From NCBI RefSeq assembly GCF_024347315.1, contig NZ_AP025460.1, positions 3,405,124 to 3,469,123 of the forward strand: a DNA stretch of 64,000 nucleotides. The letters are read 5' to 3'. This document shows positions 23,440-31,560 of the stretch, piece after piece. This DNA is from Vibrio atlanticus. GTDB lineage: Bacteria > Pseudomonadota > Gammaproteobacteria > Enterobacterales > Vibrionaceae. Position 1 is the stretch's first letter. The number at the start of each line of letters is the position of its first letter. Below the pieces are notes generated by a model. It ran no database searches, was not told the DNA's origin, and was given only the letters and a program-made list of their open reading frames with translations. The position numbers were made by a program, and so were the translations under genes.

Positions 23440-24885
23440 ATGGTCAACTTTCGTCCGATATTATTAGTGATAGGGTTAGTGTTATCAAAACTCGCCCTTT
23501 TCATGTACATCCCCACATTGGTTGCCTTTTTTACTGGCACCGGTGGCTTCCTCGAGTTTGGTCAATCGGTAGTGATCACGCACATTGTGGCGTTCATCTG
23601 CTTGAGCTTGGGCCGCTCCGCTAAGTTCCGACTTGGGGTGCGGGATATGTTCCTGATCACCTCTCTGGTCTGGACGATTGCCAGCGCCTTTGCTGCACTG
23701 CCGTTTGTCTTCATTAATCACATCAGCTTTACGGACGCCTACTTCGAAACCATGTCAGGTATCACCACGACGGGTTCAACCGTATTAAGCGGCTTAGACA
23801 GCATGGCACCAAGCATTCTGTTGTGGCGTTCAATACTGCAATGGTTAGGTGGCATCGGCTTCATCGTTATGGCGGTAGCGGTTCTACCAATGCTCAACGT
23901 CGGTGGTATGCGCCTGTTCCAAACTGAATCATCCGATTGGTCAGATAAAAGCAGCCCACGAGCAAAAACAGTCGCGAAGAACATCGTAGCGGTTTATCTG
24001 GTTCTGACTGGTTTATGCATCATTAGCTATTTGTTTGCAGGCATGGGCATCTTCGATGCGATCAATCATGCCTTCACAACACTGTCGACGGGTGGTTATT
24101 CAACATCAGATGGCTCAATGAACCACTTCTCTAACAGTGCTCATTGGGTAGGAACACTGTTCATGTTCCTTGGCGGTCTGCCGTTCTTATTGTTTGTTAG
24201 CGCACTACGAGGCCGAAAACTCTCAATCCTCTACAAAGACGCGCAAGTGAGAGGTTTCACGTACCTGTTCTTGGTCACCAGCGCCGTAATATCAACATGG
24301 TTGGTGGTTAGAGATGGCTACACTGTTATAGATGCGATGCGTGTTTCGATGTTCAACATCGTATCAGTCGTCACCACAACCGGTTTTGGCCTAGAAGACT
24401 TCACCGCCTGGGGTGCACTGCCAGCCACCTTGTTTGCATTCCTAATGATGGCGGGAGCTTGCTCGGGTTCAACCTCTGGCGGTATTAAAATCTTCCGTTT
24501 CCAGATTGCGATGACCATGCTCCACAAACAAATGATGAAGCTGATTCACCCATCAGGCGTGTTTGTTCAACGCTACAATCAGCGACCTGTGAATGACGAT
24601 ATTGTGCGTTCACTCGTGGCATTTGGTTTGATGTTCTTTATCACGATTATCTTAATTGCTGGTGGTTTGAGTGCGATGGGGTTAGACCCAATAACAAGCA
24701 TCTCAGGCGCTATCACAGCCGTTGCCAACGTGGGCCCAGGCATGGGCAGCGTGATCGGTCCAACCGGGAACTTTGCTCCACTGCCAGACGCCGCTAAATG
24801 GTTATTAAGTTTAGGCATGTTGATGGGCCGACTTGAGATACTAACGCTCATTGTTCTATTTTTCCCAGCCTTTTGGCGACGCTAA
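23440..24885 (+). CDS. trkH: Trk potassium transporter membrane subunit TrkH
   Basis: The protein has 481 residues and is an inner-membrane K+ pore. It contains four membrane-pore-membrane repeats whose selectivity-filter loops are visible: TTTGSTVLSG, FTTLSTGGYSTSDG, VTTTGFGLED and AVANVGPGMGSV. The region GACSGSTSGGIK lies before the third-to-fourth repeat junction, as in TrkH/TrkG. Its 3' end overlaps the out-of-frame upstream part of the DUF3157 frame, but the accepted start of that gene is 27 bases downstream. Confidence 0.98.
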   Translation: MVNFRPILLVIGLVLSKLALFMYIPTLVAFFTGTGGFLEFGQSVVITHIVAFICLSLGRSAKFRLGVRDMFLITSLVWTIASAFAALPFVFINHISFTDAYFETMSGITTTGSTVLSGLDSMAPSILLWRSILQWLGGIGFIVMAVAVLPMLNVGGMRLFQTESSDWSDKSSPRAKTVAKNIVAVYLVLTGLCIISYLFAGMGIFDAINHAFTTLSTGGYSTSDGSMNHFSNSAHWVGTLFMFLGGLPFLLFVSALRGRKLSILYKDAQVRGFTYLFLVTSAVISTWLVVRDGYTVIDAMRVSMFNIVSVVTTTGFGLEDFTAWGALPATLFAFLMMAGACSGSTSGGIKIFRFQIAMTMLHKQMMKLIHPSGVFVQRYNQRPVNDDIVRSLVAFGLMFFITIILIAGGLSAMGLDPITSISGAITAVANVGPGMGSVIGPTGNFAPLPDAAKWLLSLGMLMGRLEILTLIVLFFPAFWRR

Positions 24886-24911
24886 TTACGCGAATATTTA
24901 AGGAAACACAG

Positions 24912-25466
24912 ATGAAATCATACGTACTTCTCGCTAGCGCATTGCTCGCAAACTCAGTATTCGTAAGTTCTGCCTTTGCTGATCAAATGGTCACATTGTC
25001 TGATGGTAAGCAAGTGTTACTAAAAGACGATTTTACTTGGCAGTATGTGAGTAACGCATCATCGAATGCAGAGTCAGCATTGACGAGTATTCCTGTAGCC
25101 AAAAACACACGCGGTACCACAATCAAGATTGGAGACACCAAGCCAAGCTTGCAGCTTTCCAAATCAGGTGTGGACGTTTTGATTGGGGCAGGACTCTACG
25201 AGAATGAACAGCTAATCTTACCAATTTCAGTCACTAACCAAAGCACAGAAGCCGTCGTGCTAGTTACGCTAAATATCACTGTCTACTCACCAACGGGTGA
25301 GCTGCTGCATCAAGGCAGTATCAACACTTGGCAATCCATTAAGCGCCTTGCTGATACCTACCTTCGACCACAAACTTCGGCAGAAGGTAAATACTTAGCG
25401 ATCGATGTTGATAAGTATCCTGAATATAAAATAGACGTGGAGATCACTGACGTTTCTACCCGTTAG
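24912..25466 (+). CDS. Exported DUF3157 family protein
   Basis: The protein has 184 residues. A clear signal peptide (SYVLLASALLANSVFVSSAFA, residues 3-23) is followed by a short segment MVTLSDGKQVLLKDDFTWQYV, typical of DUF3157, and then a beta-rich domain (about 70-184) that looks immunoglobulin-like. It is expected to be periplasmic. Its function is unknown and the family is most familiar from Vibrio. The start at 24912 is preceded by AGGAAA and gives the signal peptide directly. It lies just after trkH and may share its transcript, and it is convergent with the PAQR gene 22 bases away. Confidence 0.82.
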   Translation: MKSYVLLASALLANSVFVSSAFADQMVTLSDGKQVLLKDDFTWQYVSNASSNAESALTSIPVAKNTRGTTIKIGDTKPSLQLSKSGVDVLIGAGLYENEQLILPISVTNQSTEAVVLVTLNITVYSPTGELLHQGSINTWQSIKRLADTYLRPQTSAEGKYLAIDVDKYPEYKIDVEITDVSTR

Positions 25467-25488
25467 GGGCATACCGGTTCAATCAAAA

Positions 25489-26142
25489 CTAAACCGGTGT
25501 CACAAACAGATAGATAGCGAAGAAATGGCAAGCGCAGCCCGCCAATACAAACAAGTGCCAGATGGCATGGTTATAAGGGATGCGTTTTGCCACATAGAAA
25601 ATCACACCCAGCGAGTAAATCACTCCGCCAACTGCCAGTAACACCAAACCACCTATATCGATATTCATCGCTAATTGATAAACAACTATCAAAGATAGCC
25701 AACCCATCGCTAGGTAAATGAACAGCGATAAACGCTTGAATCGATAAACGAAGGCTATCTTCATGATGATGCCCACTAGCGCAATCCCCCAGATCACCGC
25801 CATCAAGCCCATCGCTAATGGAGTTCTTAAGCCCACTAAGAGAAACGGCGTGTAACTGCCCGCAATCAACAAATAAATCGCACAGTGGTCAAGGGTTTTG
25901 AGTAAGCGCTTGGTTTTCTCAGTGGTGATAGAGTGGTACAACGTGGAGGCGAGAAAGAGCAGAATAATACTGCTGCCATACACCGCCATACTAGCAACAG
26001 TTAGCATGTCGGCTTGGTAATCAAACGCACGAATAAGCAGCAAGATCAGACCAACCACGCCGAGCACAACGCCCAAGCCATGGGTTATTGCATTAGCGCG
26101 TTCTTCGATGTCACTGTATTCGCTGGCTGATGATGCAGACAT
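25489..26142 (-). CDS. trhA: PAQR/hemolysin III family membrane protein TrhA (YqfA-like)
   Basis: The protein has 217 residues and seven hydrophobic membrane segments. Motifs are [22 protein letters not shown] at the first helix, STLYHSI in the second loop, [17 protein letters not shown] in the third helix and the final [23 protein letters not shown]. The conserved histidines and aspartate form the metal site of PAQR proteins. Bacterial members act in membrane homeostasis; the old name hemolysin III is misleading. The promoter region carries a 24-bp palindrome (26188-26211) resembling FabR operators, consistent with control by unsaturated fatty-acid status. Confidence 0.93.
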   Translation of the reverse strand: MSASSASEYSDIEERANAITHGLGVVLGVVGLILLLIRAFDYQADMLTVASMAVYGSSIILLFLASTLYHSITTEKTKRLLKTLDHCAIYLLIAGSYTPFLLVGLRTPLAMGLMAVIWGIALVGIIMKIAFVYRFKRLSLFIYLAMGWLSLIVVYQLAMNIDIGGLVLLAVGGVIYSLGVIFYVAKRIPYNHAIWHLFVLAGCACHFFAIYLFVTPV

Positions 26143-26187
26143 GAATATCCTACTAGAGTAAATGTTCGATTGACCCAGTATTGCACA

Positions 26188-26211
26188 TTAAGCTTACACG
26201 TGTAAGCTTAA
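26188..26211. promoter_or_regulatory. 24-bp perfect palindrome, candidate FabR operator of the PAQR gene
   Basis: The half-site TTAAGCTTACAC is repeated as an exact inverted copy with CACGTG at the centre. The core resembles the E. coli FabR site AGCGTACACGTGTTCGCT, and yqfA is a reported FabR target there. It lies 46 bases upstream of the start codon, in promoter position. It has no T-run and is not at the end of a gene, so a terminator role is unlikely. Confidence 0.7.
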
Positions 26212-26315
26212 ATTTTTATGACACCTTTTATGACATTAATGACGCCTGAAATATGTAATGAGGCTAAAAGATCCAAAACTAAATAACCAAAGAGTTAATT
26301 AAAGGGTTATAGGAA

Positions 26316-27107
26316 CTAAGAGGCGTTATCTAGATATTCAAGTACCATCTTGCCAGCATCTTGTGGTGAGGTATCCAGTGGCACACTCAATTGACGCTGT
26401 AGCTTACCAACGCCTAGCAAGCTAGCTAACATGCCTTTTGCACCATCGCGATTTCTATCAATCTCGAACCACAACTTCAGCTCTGTTTCATCACGATGAG
26501 CCACCACTTCCAATTCACGCCAACGGCCATGATAAGGACCCGTCGTCGGCACAAACTCAAACTCTTGTACAAACGGCAGTTCAAAGCCTTTGACCGCTTC
26601 ACATTCCACTTGACGAATACGCAGGCCTTGAGCTTCAAGCTCGTTAAAAATACCATCGAGCAGTGGGTCGGGACGAACCGTTAAGGTGTCTTTATCCGAT
26701 GGGTCAATCGCCATCGCAATATCCAACCCGGTTTCCAGCCATACCTTTGAATCACCAATCGTAACCGGTGTGTTCAGTGGCACATCAAACTCACATTCAA
26801 AGTCACGGGTTTCACCCGGTTGAATCACAAAGGCATACGGCAAGCTCCATTTTGCCAGCGAGTATGTCTGGTGCATTCGGCGTTTATGACCGCCCTCTTG
26901 CCCTTGCGAGTTCGCGGTAACTTCTTTGACGTAGCGACAGCATAAGTTGAGATCAATGTTATCGATCTCCTGCGGCTGAGCGCCTCCGTAGACATGTACA
27001 ATAATGCTCGCCTTCTTACCTGGATAAAGCACTTCCTGTTGCAATACAGAATCCACCTTGGCAGATCCAATTCCAAAACTTGCTAACGTTTTCTTTAAGA
27101 ACGACAT
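26316..27107 (-). CDS. Spo0M-like (arrestin-fold) protein
   Basis: The protein has 263 residues. The N-terminus (SFLKKTLASFGIGSAKVDSVLQ) and the following YPGKKASIIVHVYGG and SLPYAFVIQPGETRDFECEFDVPLNTP are typical of SpoOM/Spo0M proteins, which have two arrestin-like beta domains. In Bacillus the family affects sporulation control; in Vibrio its function is unknown. The ATG at 27107 is chosen because AGGAGG lies 5 bases upstream. The frame could extend two codons to a GTG, but that would put the start inside the ribosome-binding site. No membrane segment is seen, so it is cytoplasmic. Confidence 0.88.
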   Translation of the reverse strand: MSFLKKTLASFGIGSAKVDSVLQQEVLYPGKKASIIVHVYGGAQPQEIDNIDLNLCCRYVKEVTANSQGQEGGHKRRMHQTYSLAKWSLPYAFVIQPGETRDFECEFDVPLNTPVTIGDSKVWLETGLDIAMAIDPSDKDTLTVRPDPLLDGIFNELEAQGLRIRQVECEAVKGFELPFVQEFEFVPTTGPYHGRWRELEVVAHRDETELKLWFEIDRNRDGAKGMLASLLGVGKLQRQLSVPLDTSPQDAGKMVLEYLDNAS

Positions 27108-27246
27108 ATGCACCTCCTTTAAAGCATCATCTTAAGCCTGAAAGAGGTTCAAACTCAAATATACTGCTCACACTATTTTAGCTCTAATATCGTTTAATTA
27201 TCACTCAGGCGTCGATCGATAACTTAGATAGTGATAATCTAACCCT

Positions 27247-27264
27247 TGATATGCATGCATATCA
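27247..27264. promoter_or_regulatory. 18-bp perfect palindrome upstream of the small-gene locus
   Basis: TGATATGCATGCATATCA is exactly self-complementary and lies 70 bases before the leader ORF. Together with the following TTATC it resembles the right half of a Fur box (ATCATTATC), with about 12 of 19 consensus positions matched by eye. It is a candidate operator; the regulator is not known. Confidence 0.5.
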
Positions 27265-27334
27265 TTATCCTGATTTATTTTTCGGATTGGCGAAAGCCAG
27301 ACGAGTGACTCTTCAAGTAATTGAGGCGGAGCTC

Positions 27335-27382
27335 ATGATAAATCAGGCCATTAGATTGGCAATGGATATGCCTGACCGTTAG
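27335..27382 (+). CDS. Possible 15-residue leader peptide
   Basis: The frame encodes MINQAIRLAMDMPDR and stops 8 bases before the next ATG. GGCGGAG lies just upstream of its start, a better ribosome-binding site than that of the following gene. It may be a translational leader for the 55-residue protein. No run of a single amino acid is present, so a classical amino-acid attenuator is not indicated. It is supported only by position and ribosome-binding site. Confidence 0.4.
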   Translation: MINQAIRLAMDMPDR

Positions 27383-27390
27383 GTAAATTA

Positions 27391-27558
27391 ATGCGCCCAA
27401 CAGCTGTCAGGTTCTCGCACACCAACCGTAGTGCGATGCGTCGTCGTAGTGGCTTTGTTGCTGCTCCAACGACTAAGAAATTGGCTCCTACAATGACTCT
27501 CGTTGAGAAGGCTGCTTTATTAGCACCGGCTACAACAAAAGTGATTAAAGCCGCTTAA
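27391..27558 (+). CDS. Small basic protein of unknown function (55 residues)
   Basis: The frame encodes 55 residues, with an Arg-rich N-terminus (RFSHTNRSAMRRRSGF) and an Ala/Thr/Lys-rich C-terminal half containing MTLVEKAALLAP. It is bounded by an upstream 18-bp palindrome and leader ORF and by a strong terminator directly after its stop, which makes a real transcription unit likely. There is no signal peptide or membrane segment, and the net charge is strongly positive, as in nucleic-acid-binding or ribosome-associated small proteins. I do not recognise the family. The Shine-Dalgarno is weak (TTAGGTAA), so translation may depend on coupling to the leader ORF. Confidence 0.6.
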   Translation: MRPTAVRFSHTNRSAMRRRSGFVAAPTTKKLAPTMTLVEKAALLAPATTKVIKAA

Positions 27559-27559
27559 C

Positions 27560-27588
27560 AAAAAGCGCAGTTTTTACTGCGCTTTTTT
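27560..27588 (+). terminator. Terminator after the small gene
   Basis: AAAAGCGCAGT and ACTGCGCTTTTTT form an 11-bp stem with a T tail, starting one base after the 55-codon frame ends. Confidence 0.9.
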
Positions 27589-27689
27589 CTTGCCTGCTCC
27601 CATCTTGAAATGTGTTTACACATTGGTATTCCCTACCCGATTTGATACCTTAGCCACAAATCATTATAAAATTTGTGGAGAAATAAAGT

Positions 27690-27953
27690 ATGAAGTGTCA
27701 CCGCATTGAAGAACTGCTTGAACTGATGGAGCCTGAGTGGCAGAAAGATCAAGAGCTTAACCTATTAGAGTTCATCATTAAGCTATCAAAAGAAGCGGGC
27801 TACCAAGGTAAGCTTGAAGAGCTAACTGACGATGTTCTTATCTACCATCTAAAAATGCGTAATAGCGAAAAAGATGAAATGATCCCAGGTCTTAAAAAAG
27901 ACCAAGAAGATGATTTCAAAACCGCAATTCTAAAAGCGCGTGGCCTTCTTTAG
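27690..27953 (+). CDS. yihD: YihD family protein (DUF1040)
   Basis: The protein has 87 residues and is very similar to E. coli YihD (89 residues): [20 protein letters not shown] at the N-terminus, [24 protein letters not shown] in the middle and [11 protein letters not shown] at the end. It is acidic and helical, and its function is unknown. In enterics it is directly followed by srkA and dsbA; here ccoG is inserted between. It is preceded by a short promoter region and followed by its own terminator, so it is probably monocistronic. Confidence 0.95.
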   Translation: MKCHRIEELLELMEPEWQKDQELNLLEFIIKLSKEAGYQGKLEELTDDVLIYHLKMRNSEKDEMIPGLKKDQEDDFKTAILKARGLL

Positions 27954-28004
27954 TCGCCTATTTATTTAGAGCTCAATTGCCGTATAGATAAACACTCAAT
28001 GTTT

Positions 28005-28031
28005 AAAAGCGACCGCTCGGTCGCTTTTTTG
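28005..28031 (+). terminator. Terminator after yihD
   Basis: AAAGCGACCG-CT-CGGTCGCTTTTTTG forms a 9-10 bp stem with a T-run about 52 bases past the yihD stop. Confidence 0.9.
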
Positions 28032-28278
28032 TTTCTGTTCGCTATTTTTTCGTCACAACTGTTATGACTTTTGTTGTTAAAGGTTGATAGCGTTAAAAAA
28101 ATGAGAACAAGATTGTCGCTATAATCGCCATCCATAAGAATCTTCTAAAATAATAAGAGTGAGTGCGATACCAACAAATGCACCAAGCTCAATTTCTACA
28201 GGTTCTCTAAACCATACTTTCAAGTAATGTCGTCATGCTCGAGTTAACCGGGCAAACAAGCCACAAAAAGGATAGTCC

Positions 28279-29697
28279 ATGAGTCAGGATAAAATCGATA
28301 TCAAAGATGTGACTCCTAAAACCTTTAACCCAAAAACACATAAAGGTAATGGAGATCGATTTAACCCAAGTAACCGAATCTATGTTCGAGAAAGCAAAGG
28401 TAAATTCCAACAACTGCGCCGTTATGGCGGTTGGTTCTTACTTTTACTTTTTGCGCTTATCCCATGGATCCCATTTGGTGAGCGACAAGCGATCTTGCTC
28501 GATATCGGCAGCCAACAGTTCAACTTCTTTGGTACAACCCTATACCCACAAGATCTAACGCTACTCGCTATCCTCTTCATGATTGCGGCGTTTGGCTTGT
28601 TCTTCATAACCACCTTCTTAGGGCGAGTCTGGTGTGGCTACCTGTGTCCACAAACCGTCTGGACCTTCATGTACATCTGGTTCGAAGAGAAACTGGAAGG
28701 CGCTGCCAATAAGCGAAGAAAGCAAGACTCAGGCAAACTGACGAGCAATTTAATTCTCAGAAAAACCATCAAGCACATCGCATGGTGGGCGATTGCGATT
28801 GCGACGGGCTTAACCTTTGTCGGTTACTTCATCCCAATCAAAGAGTTGGTGGTTGGCTTCTTTACCTTTAACTCGACTTTCTGGCCAGTGTTTTGGGTAT
28901 TGTTCTTTGCTGGGTGTACTTATGCGAATGCCGGATGGATGCGTTCTATTGTTTGTCTGCACATGTGTCCTTACGCGCGTTTCCAATCGGCAATGTTCGA
29001 TAAAGATACCTTCATCGTGGGTTACGACACTGAACGAGGTGAAAGCCGCGGCCCTCGCTCTCGTAAAGCCGATCCAAAAGAACTTGGTCTAGGCGACTGT
29101 ATTGACTGTAATTTATGCGTTCAAGTGTGCCCAACGGGTATCGATATTCGTGACGGTCTGCAATACGAGTGTATTAACTGTGGCGCGTGTATTGATGCTT
29201 GTGACAACACCATGGAACGTATGGGTTATGAGAAAGGTCTGATCAACTACACCACCGAACATAGGCTTGAGGGGCACTCAACCAAGGTGATGCGTCCTAA
29301 GCTGTTGGGCTATGGCGTAATACTGATCGTTATGTTGGGGCTGTTTTTCGCACAAATCGCGAGTGTTGATCCTGCAGGCTTAAGCGTTCTGCGCGATAGA
29401 AACCAACTATTTAGAATCAATAGCCAAGGGCTTGTCGAAAATACTTACAACTTGAAAGTCATCAACAAGACTCAGCAAGAGCAAGAGTACAAACTTGATG
29501 TCAGCGGGCTTCCGGATTCTATCTGGTACGGTAAACAAACCATTACCGTAGACCCAGGTGAGGTTTTAAACCTTCCTATCAGTTTGGGCGTCGATCCAGA
29601 AAAACTGAGCTCACCAGTTTCGACAATTCAGTTTATACTCTCGGATAATGAAGAGTTTACGATGAAAGTCGAAAGCCGCTTTATCAAGAAGCTCTGA
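28279..29697 (+). CDS. ccoG: Cytochrome c oxidase accessory protein CcoG (FixG/RdxA)
   Basis: The protein has 472 residues and lies in the inner membrane. CcoG is a cupric reductase-type iron-sulfur protein needed for cbb3 oxidase assembly. Hydrophobic helices lie at about 52-70, 84-112, 160-180, 190-215 and 340-365. Cysteine motifs are CGYLCPQTVW, CLHMCPYARF and a double 4Fe-4S ferredoxin-like region CIDCNLCVQVCPTG...CINCGACIDACDN at about 274-310. The last 100 residues form the FixG C-terminal beta domain. It is not next to ccoNOPQ here and ends in a terminator before srkA. Confidence 0.95.
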   Translation: MSQDKIDIKDVTPKTFNPKTHKGNGDRFNPSNRIYVRESKGKFQQLRRYGGWFLLLLFALIPWIPFGERQAILLDIGSQQFNFFGTTLYPQDLTLLAILFMIAAFGLFFITTFLGRVWCGYLCPQTVWTFMYIWFEEKLEGAANKRRKQDSGKLTSNLILRKTIKHIAWWAIAIATGLTFVGYFIPIKELVVGFFTFNSTFWPVFWVLFFAGCTYANAGWMRSIVCLHMCPYARFQSAMFDKDTFIVGYDTERGESRGPRSRKADPKELGLGDCIDCNLCVQVCPTGIDIRDGLQYECINCGACIDACDNTMERMGYEKGLINYTTEHRLEGHSTKVMRPKLLGYGVILIVMLGLFFAQIASVDPAGLSVLRDRNQLFRINSQGLVENTYNLKVINKTQQEQEYKLDVSGLPDSIWYGKQTITVDPGEVLNLPISLGVDPEKLSSPVSTIQFILSDNEEFTMKVESRFIKKL

Positions 29698-29737
29698 TAC
29701 CAGTCACCTTAGTGCTAGGTATAACAACCCAATAAAT

Positions 29738-29767
29738 GGAAAAAGGCTCAGTAATGAGCCTTTTTTA
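29738..29767 (+). terminator. Terminator after ccoG
   Basis: AAAAAGGCTCA-GTAA-TGAGCCTTTTTT is a 9-11 bp stem with a T-run, lying only 5 bases before the srkA start codon. Confidence 0.88.
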
Positions 29768-29771
29768 TTCT

Positions 29772-30758
29772 ATGACGATGCAAGCCTTTAACTTTGATAA
29801 CCTGACTCCTGACTTCATGTGGTACGCACTGGAGAGTATTGGAGTCCGTGCTGAATCCGGGCTTCTCGCTCTCAACAGTTATGAAAATCGAGTGTATCAA
29901 TTCACCGATGAAGACCGTAAACGCTACGTCGTTAAGTTTTATCGTCCGCAGCGCTGGAACAAAGCACAGATCCAAGAAGAGCATGACTTCGCACTCGAGC
30001 TTATCGAACAAGAGATGCCAGTTGCACCTCCAATGCGAATCAATGGCGCAACCTTACATGAATATCAAGGCTACCTATTTGCCTTATTTGAAAGTGTTGG
30101 TGGCAGACAGTACGAAGTCGACAATCTAGACCAATTGGAAGGCGTTGGGCGTTTCCTTGGTCGTATTCATAAAGCCAGCGCGGGGAGAACATTCCAACAT
30201 CGCCCAACCATCAGCTTAGATGAATACCTTTATCAACCACGTAAAATTCTAGAGAGCTCTCAGTTTATCCCGACACACCTAGAGAACGCATTCTTTAATG
30301 ATGTCGACCTTCTGATCAAAGAGCTAGAGAGCCAGTGGCCAAGCAATATTGAAAATATCCGCCTGCATGGTGACTGCCACCCTGGCAATATCTTATGGCG
30401 TGACGGGCCAATGTTCGTCGATCTTGATGACGCACGTAACGGCCCTGCGATACAAGATTTGTGGATGCTGCTTAACGGCGAGCGTCAAGATAAGCTAATG
30501 CAACTGGATATTCTGCTAGAGAGCTATCAAGAATTTTGCGATTTTAATACCGCGCAACTGAAACTAATCGAACCACTACGCGGTCTACGTATGGTGCATT
30601 ACATGGCATGGTTGGCGAAACGATGGAACGATCCTGCATTTCCTCTAGCCTTCCCATGGTTTAATGATCCAAAATATTGGGAGCAACAAGTACTTGCTTG
30701 TAAAGAGCAAATTGCTACCCTGCAAGAGCCACCACTTTCGTTAATGCCTCAGTGGTAA
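29772..30758 (+). CDS. srkA: Stress-response Ser/Thr protein kinase SrkA (YihE/RdoA)
   Basis: The protein has 328 residues, identical in length to E. coli SrkA. It is an aminoglycoside-phosphotransferase-fold kinase that protects against stress-induced death. LLALNSYENRVYQF is the glycine-loop equivalent and YVVKFYRPQRW carries the ATP-binding lysine. RLHGDCHPGNILW is the catalytic loop and MFVDLDDARNGPAIQDLWML the Mg-binding loop. The frame extends upstream to 29736, but that part runs through the ccoG terminator hairpin, so the ATG at 29772 (or 29778) is chosen. It lies 63 bases upstream of dsbA, as in enterics, where Cpx controls the pair. Confidence 0.95.
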   Translation: MTMQAFNFDNLTPDFMWYALESIGVRAESGLLALNSYENRVYQFTDEDRKRYVVKFYRPQRWNKAQIQEEHDFALELIEQEMPVAPPMRINGATLHEYQGYLFALFESVGGRQYEVDNLDQLEGVGRFLGRIHKASAGRTFQHRPTISLDEYLYQPRKILESSQFIPTHLENAFFNDVDLLIKELESQWPSNIENIRLHGDCHPGNILWRDGPMFVDLDDARNGPAIQDLWMLLNGERQDKLMQLDILLESYQEFCDFNTAQLKLIEPLRGLRMVHYMAWLAKRWNDPAFPLAFPWFNDPKYWEQQVLACKEQIATLQEPPLSLMPQW

Positions 30759-30821
30759 CAGCAATCGCAACACAACACAACACAACTAGATAAAAATTCA
30801 AACATAATGGAGATTGGATAA

Positions 30822-31421
30822 ATGAAAAAGCTATTCGCATTTTTCTCATTGATCATGTTGAGCCTTTCAGCTCACGCTGCGAAATTTAACGAAGGTGAAC
30901 ACTACAAAGTTCTCGATCTAGAAGCATCAAAAAAACCAATGGTGACAGAGTTCTTCTCTTTTTACTGCCCACACTGTAATAGCTTTGAACCAATCATCCA
31001 GCAGCTAAAACAACAGCTACCAAAAGACGCTAAGCTACAGAAGAACCATGTTTCATTCATGGGTGGCAACATGGGTCTGCCAATGAGCAAAGCTTACGCA
31101 ACCATGATTGCCCTGAAAGTTGAAGATAAAATGGTGCCAGTGATGTTTAACCGCATCCACACCATGAACAAGCCACCACGCGATGAAGAAGAATTGCGTC
31201 AAATCTTCCTAGACGAAGGCGTTGATGCTAAGAAATTCGATGCGGCATACAACGGCTTTGCAGTCGACTCTATGGTTCGCCGCTTCGACAAAGCATTCAA
31301 AGACAGCGGTCTTTCTGGTGTTCCTGCGGTCGTCGTTAACAACCGCTACCTAGTCGACGCTCAAGGTATCAGCTCTCTCGATGAATACTTCGAGCTCGTT
31401 AACTTCCTACTTAAGAAGTAA
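30822..31421 (+). CDS. dsbA: Thiol:disulfide interchange protein DsbA
   Basis: The protein has 199 residues with a signal peptide ([18 protein letters not shown], cleavage near residue 19) and acts in the periplasm, donating disulfides to folding proteins. The active site CPHC lies in [10 protein letters not shown] near residues 49-52 and the cis-proline loop is SGVPAVVV near 166. The helical insertion ([19 protein letters not shown] and following) is typical. A GGAG ribosome-binding site precedes the ATG. The substrates expected in Vibrio include toxins, pili and flagellar parts. Confidence 0.98.
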   Translation: MKKLFAFFSLIMLSLSAHAAKFNEGEHYKVLDLEASKKPMVTEFFSFYCPHCNSFEPIIQQLKQQLPKDAKLQKNHVSFMGGNMGLPMSKAYATMIALKVEDKMVPVMFNRIHTMNKPPRDEEELRQIFLDEGVDAKKFDAAYNGFAVDSMVRRFDKAFKDSGLSGVPAVVVNNRYLVDAQGISSLDEYFELVNFLLKK

Positions 31422-31430
31422 CGTATTGAT

Positions 31431-31457
31431 TAAAGGAAGCTTCGGCTTCCTTTTTTG
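31431..31457 (+). terminator. Terminator after dsbA
   Basis: AAAGGAAGC-TTCG-GCTTCCTTTTTT, a 9-bp stem closing a TTCG loop with a T-run, 9 bases after dsbA. Confidence 0.92.
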
Positions 31458-31560
31458 CACTAGTTCAAAAATATTCATAGATAAACAATCATCCTGAAAA
31501 CGTTGTGCTTTACTGATATTAATATCCAGTCCTAAGAACTGGTAGGCAAGGAGCCTTTGA

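Noticed and set aside
26188..26211. The 24-bp palindrome as a parS partition site
   Set aside because: It contains CACGTG but the flanks do not match the parS consensus TGTTTCACGTGAAACA. Other CACGTG sites seen by eye did not match either.
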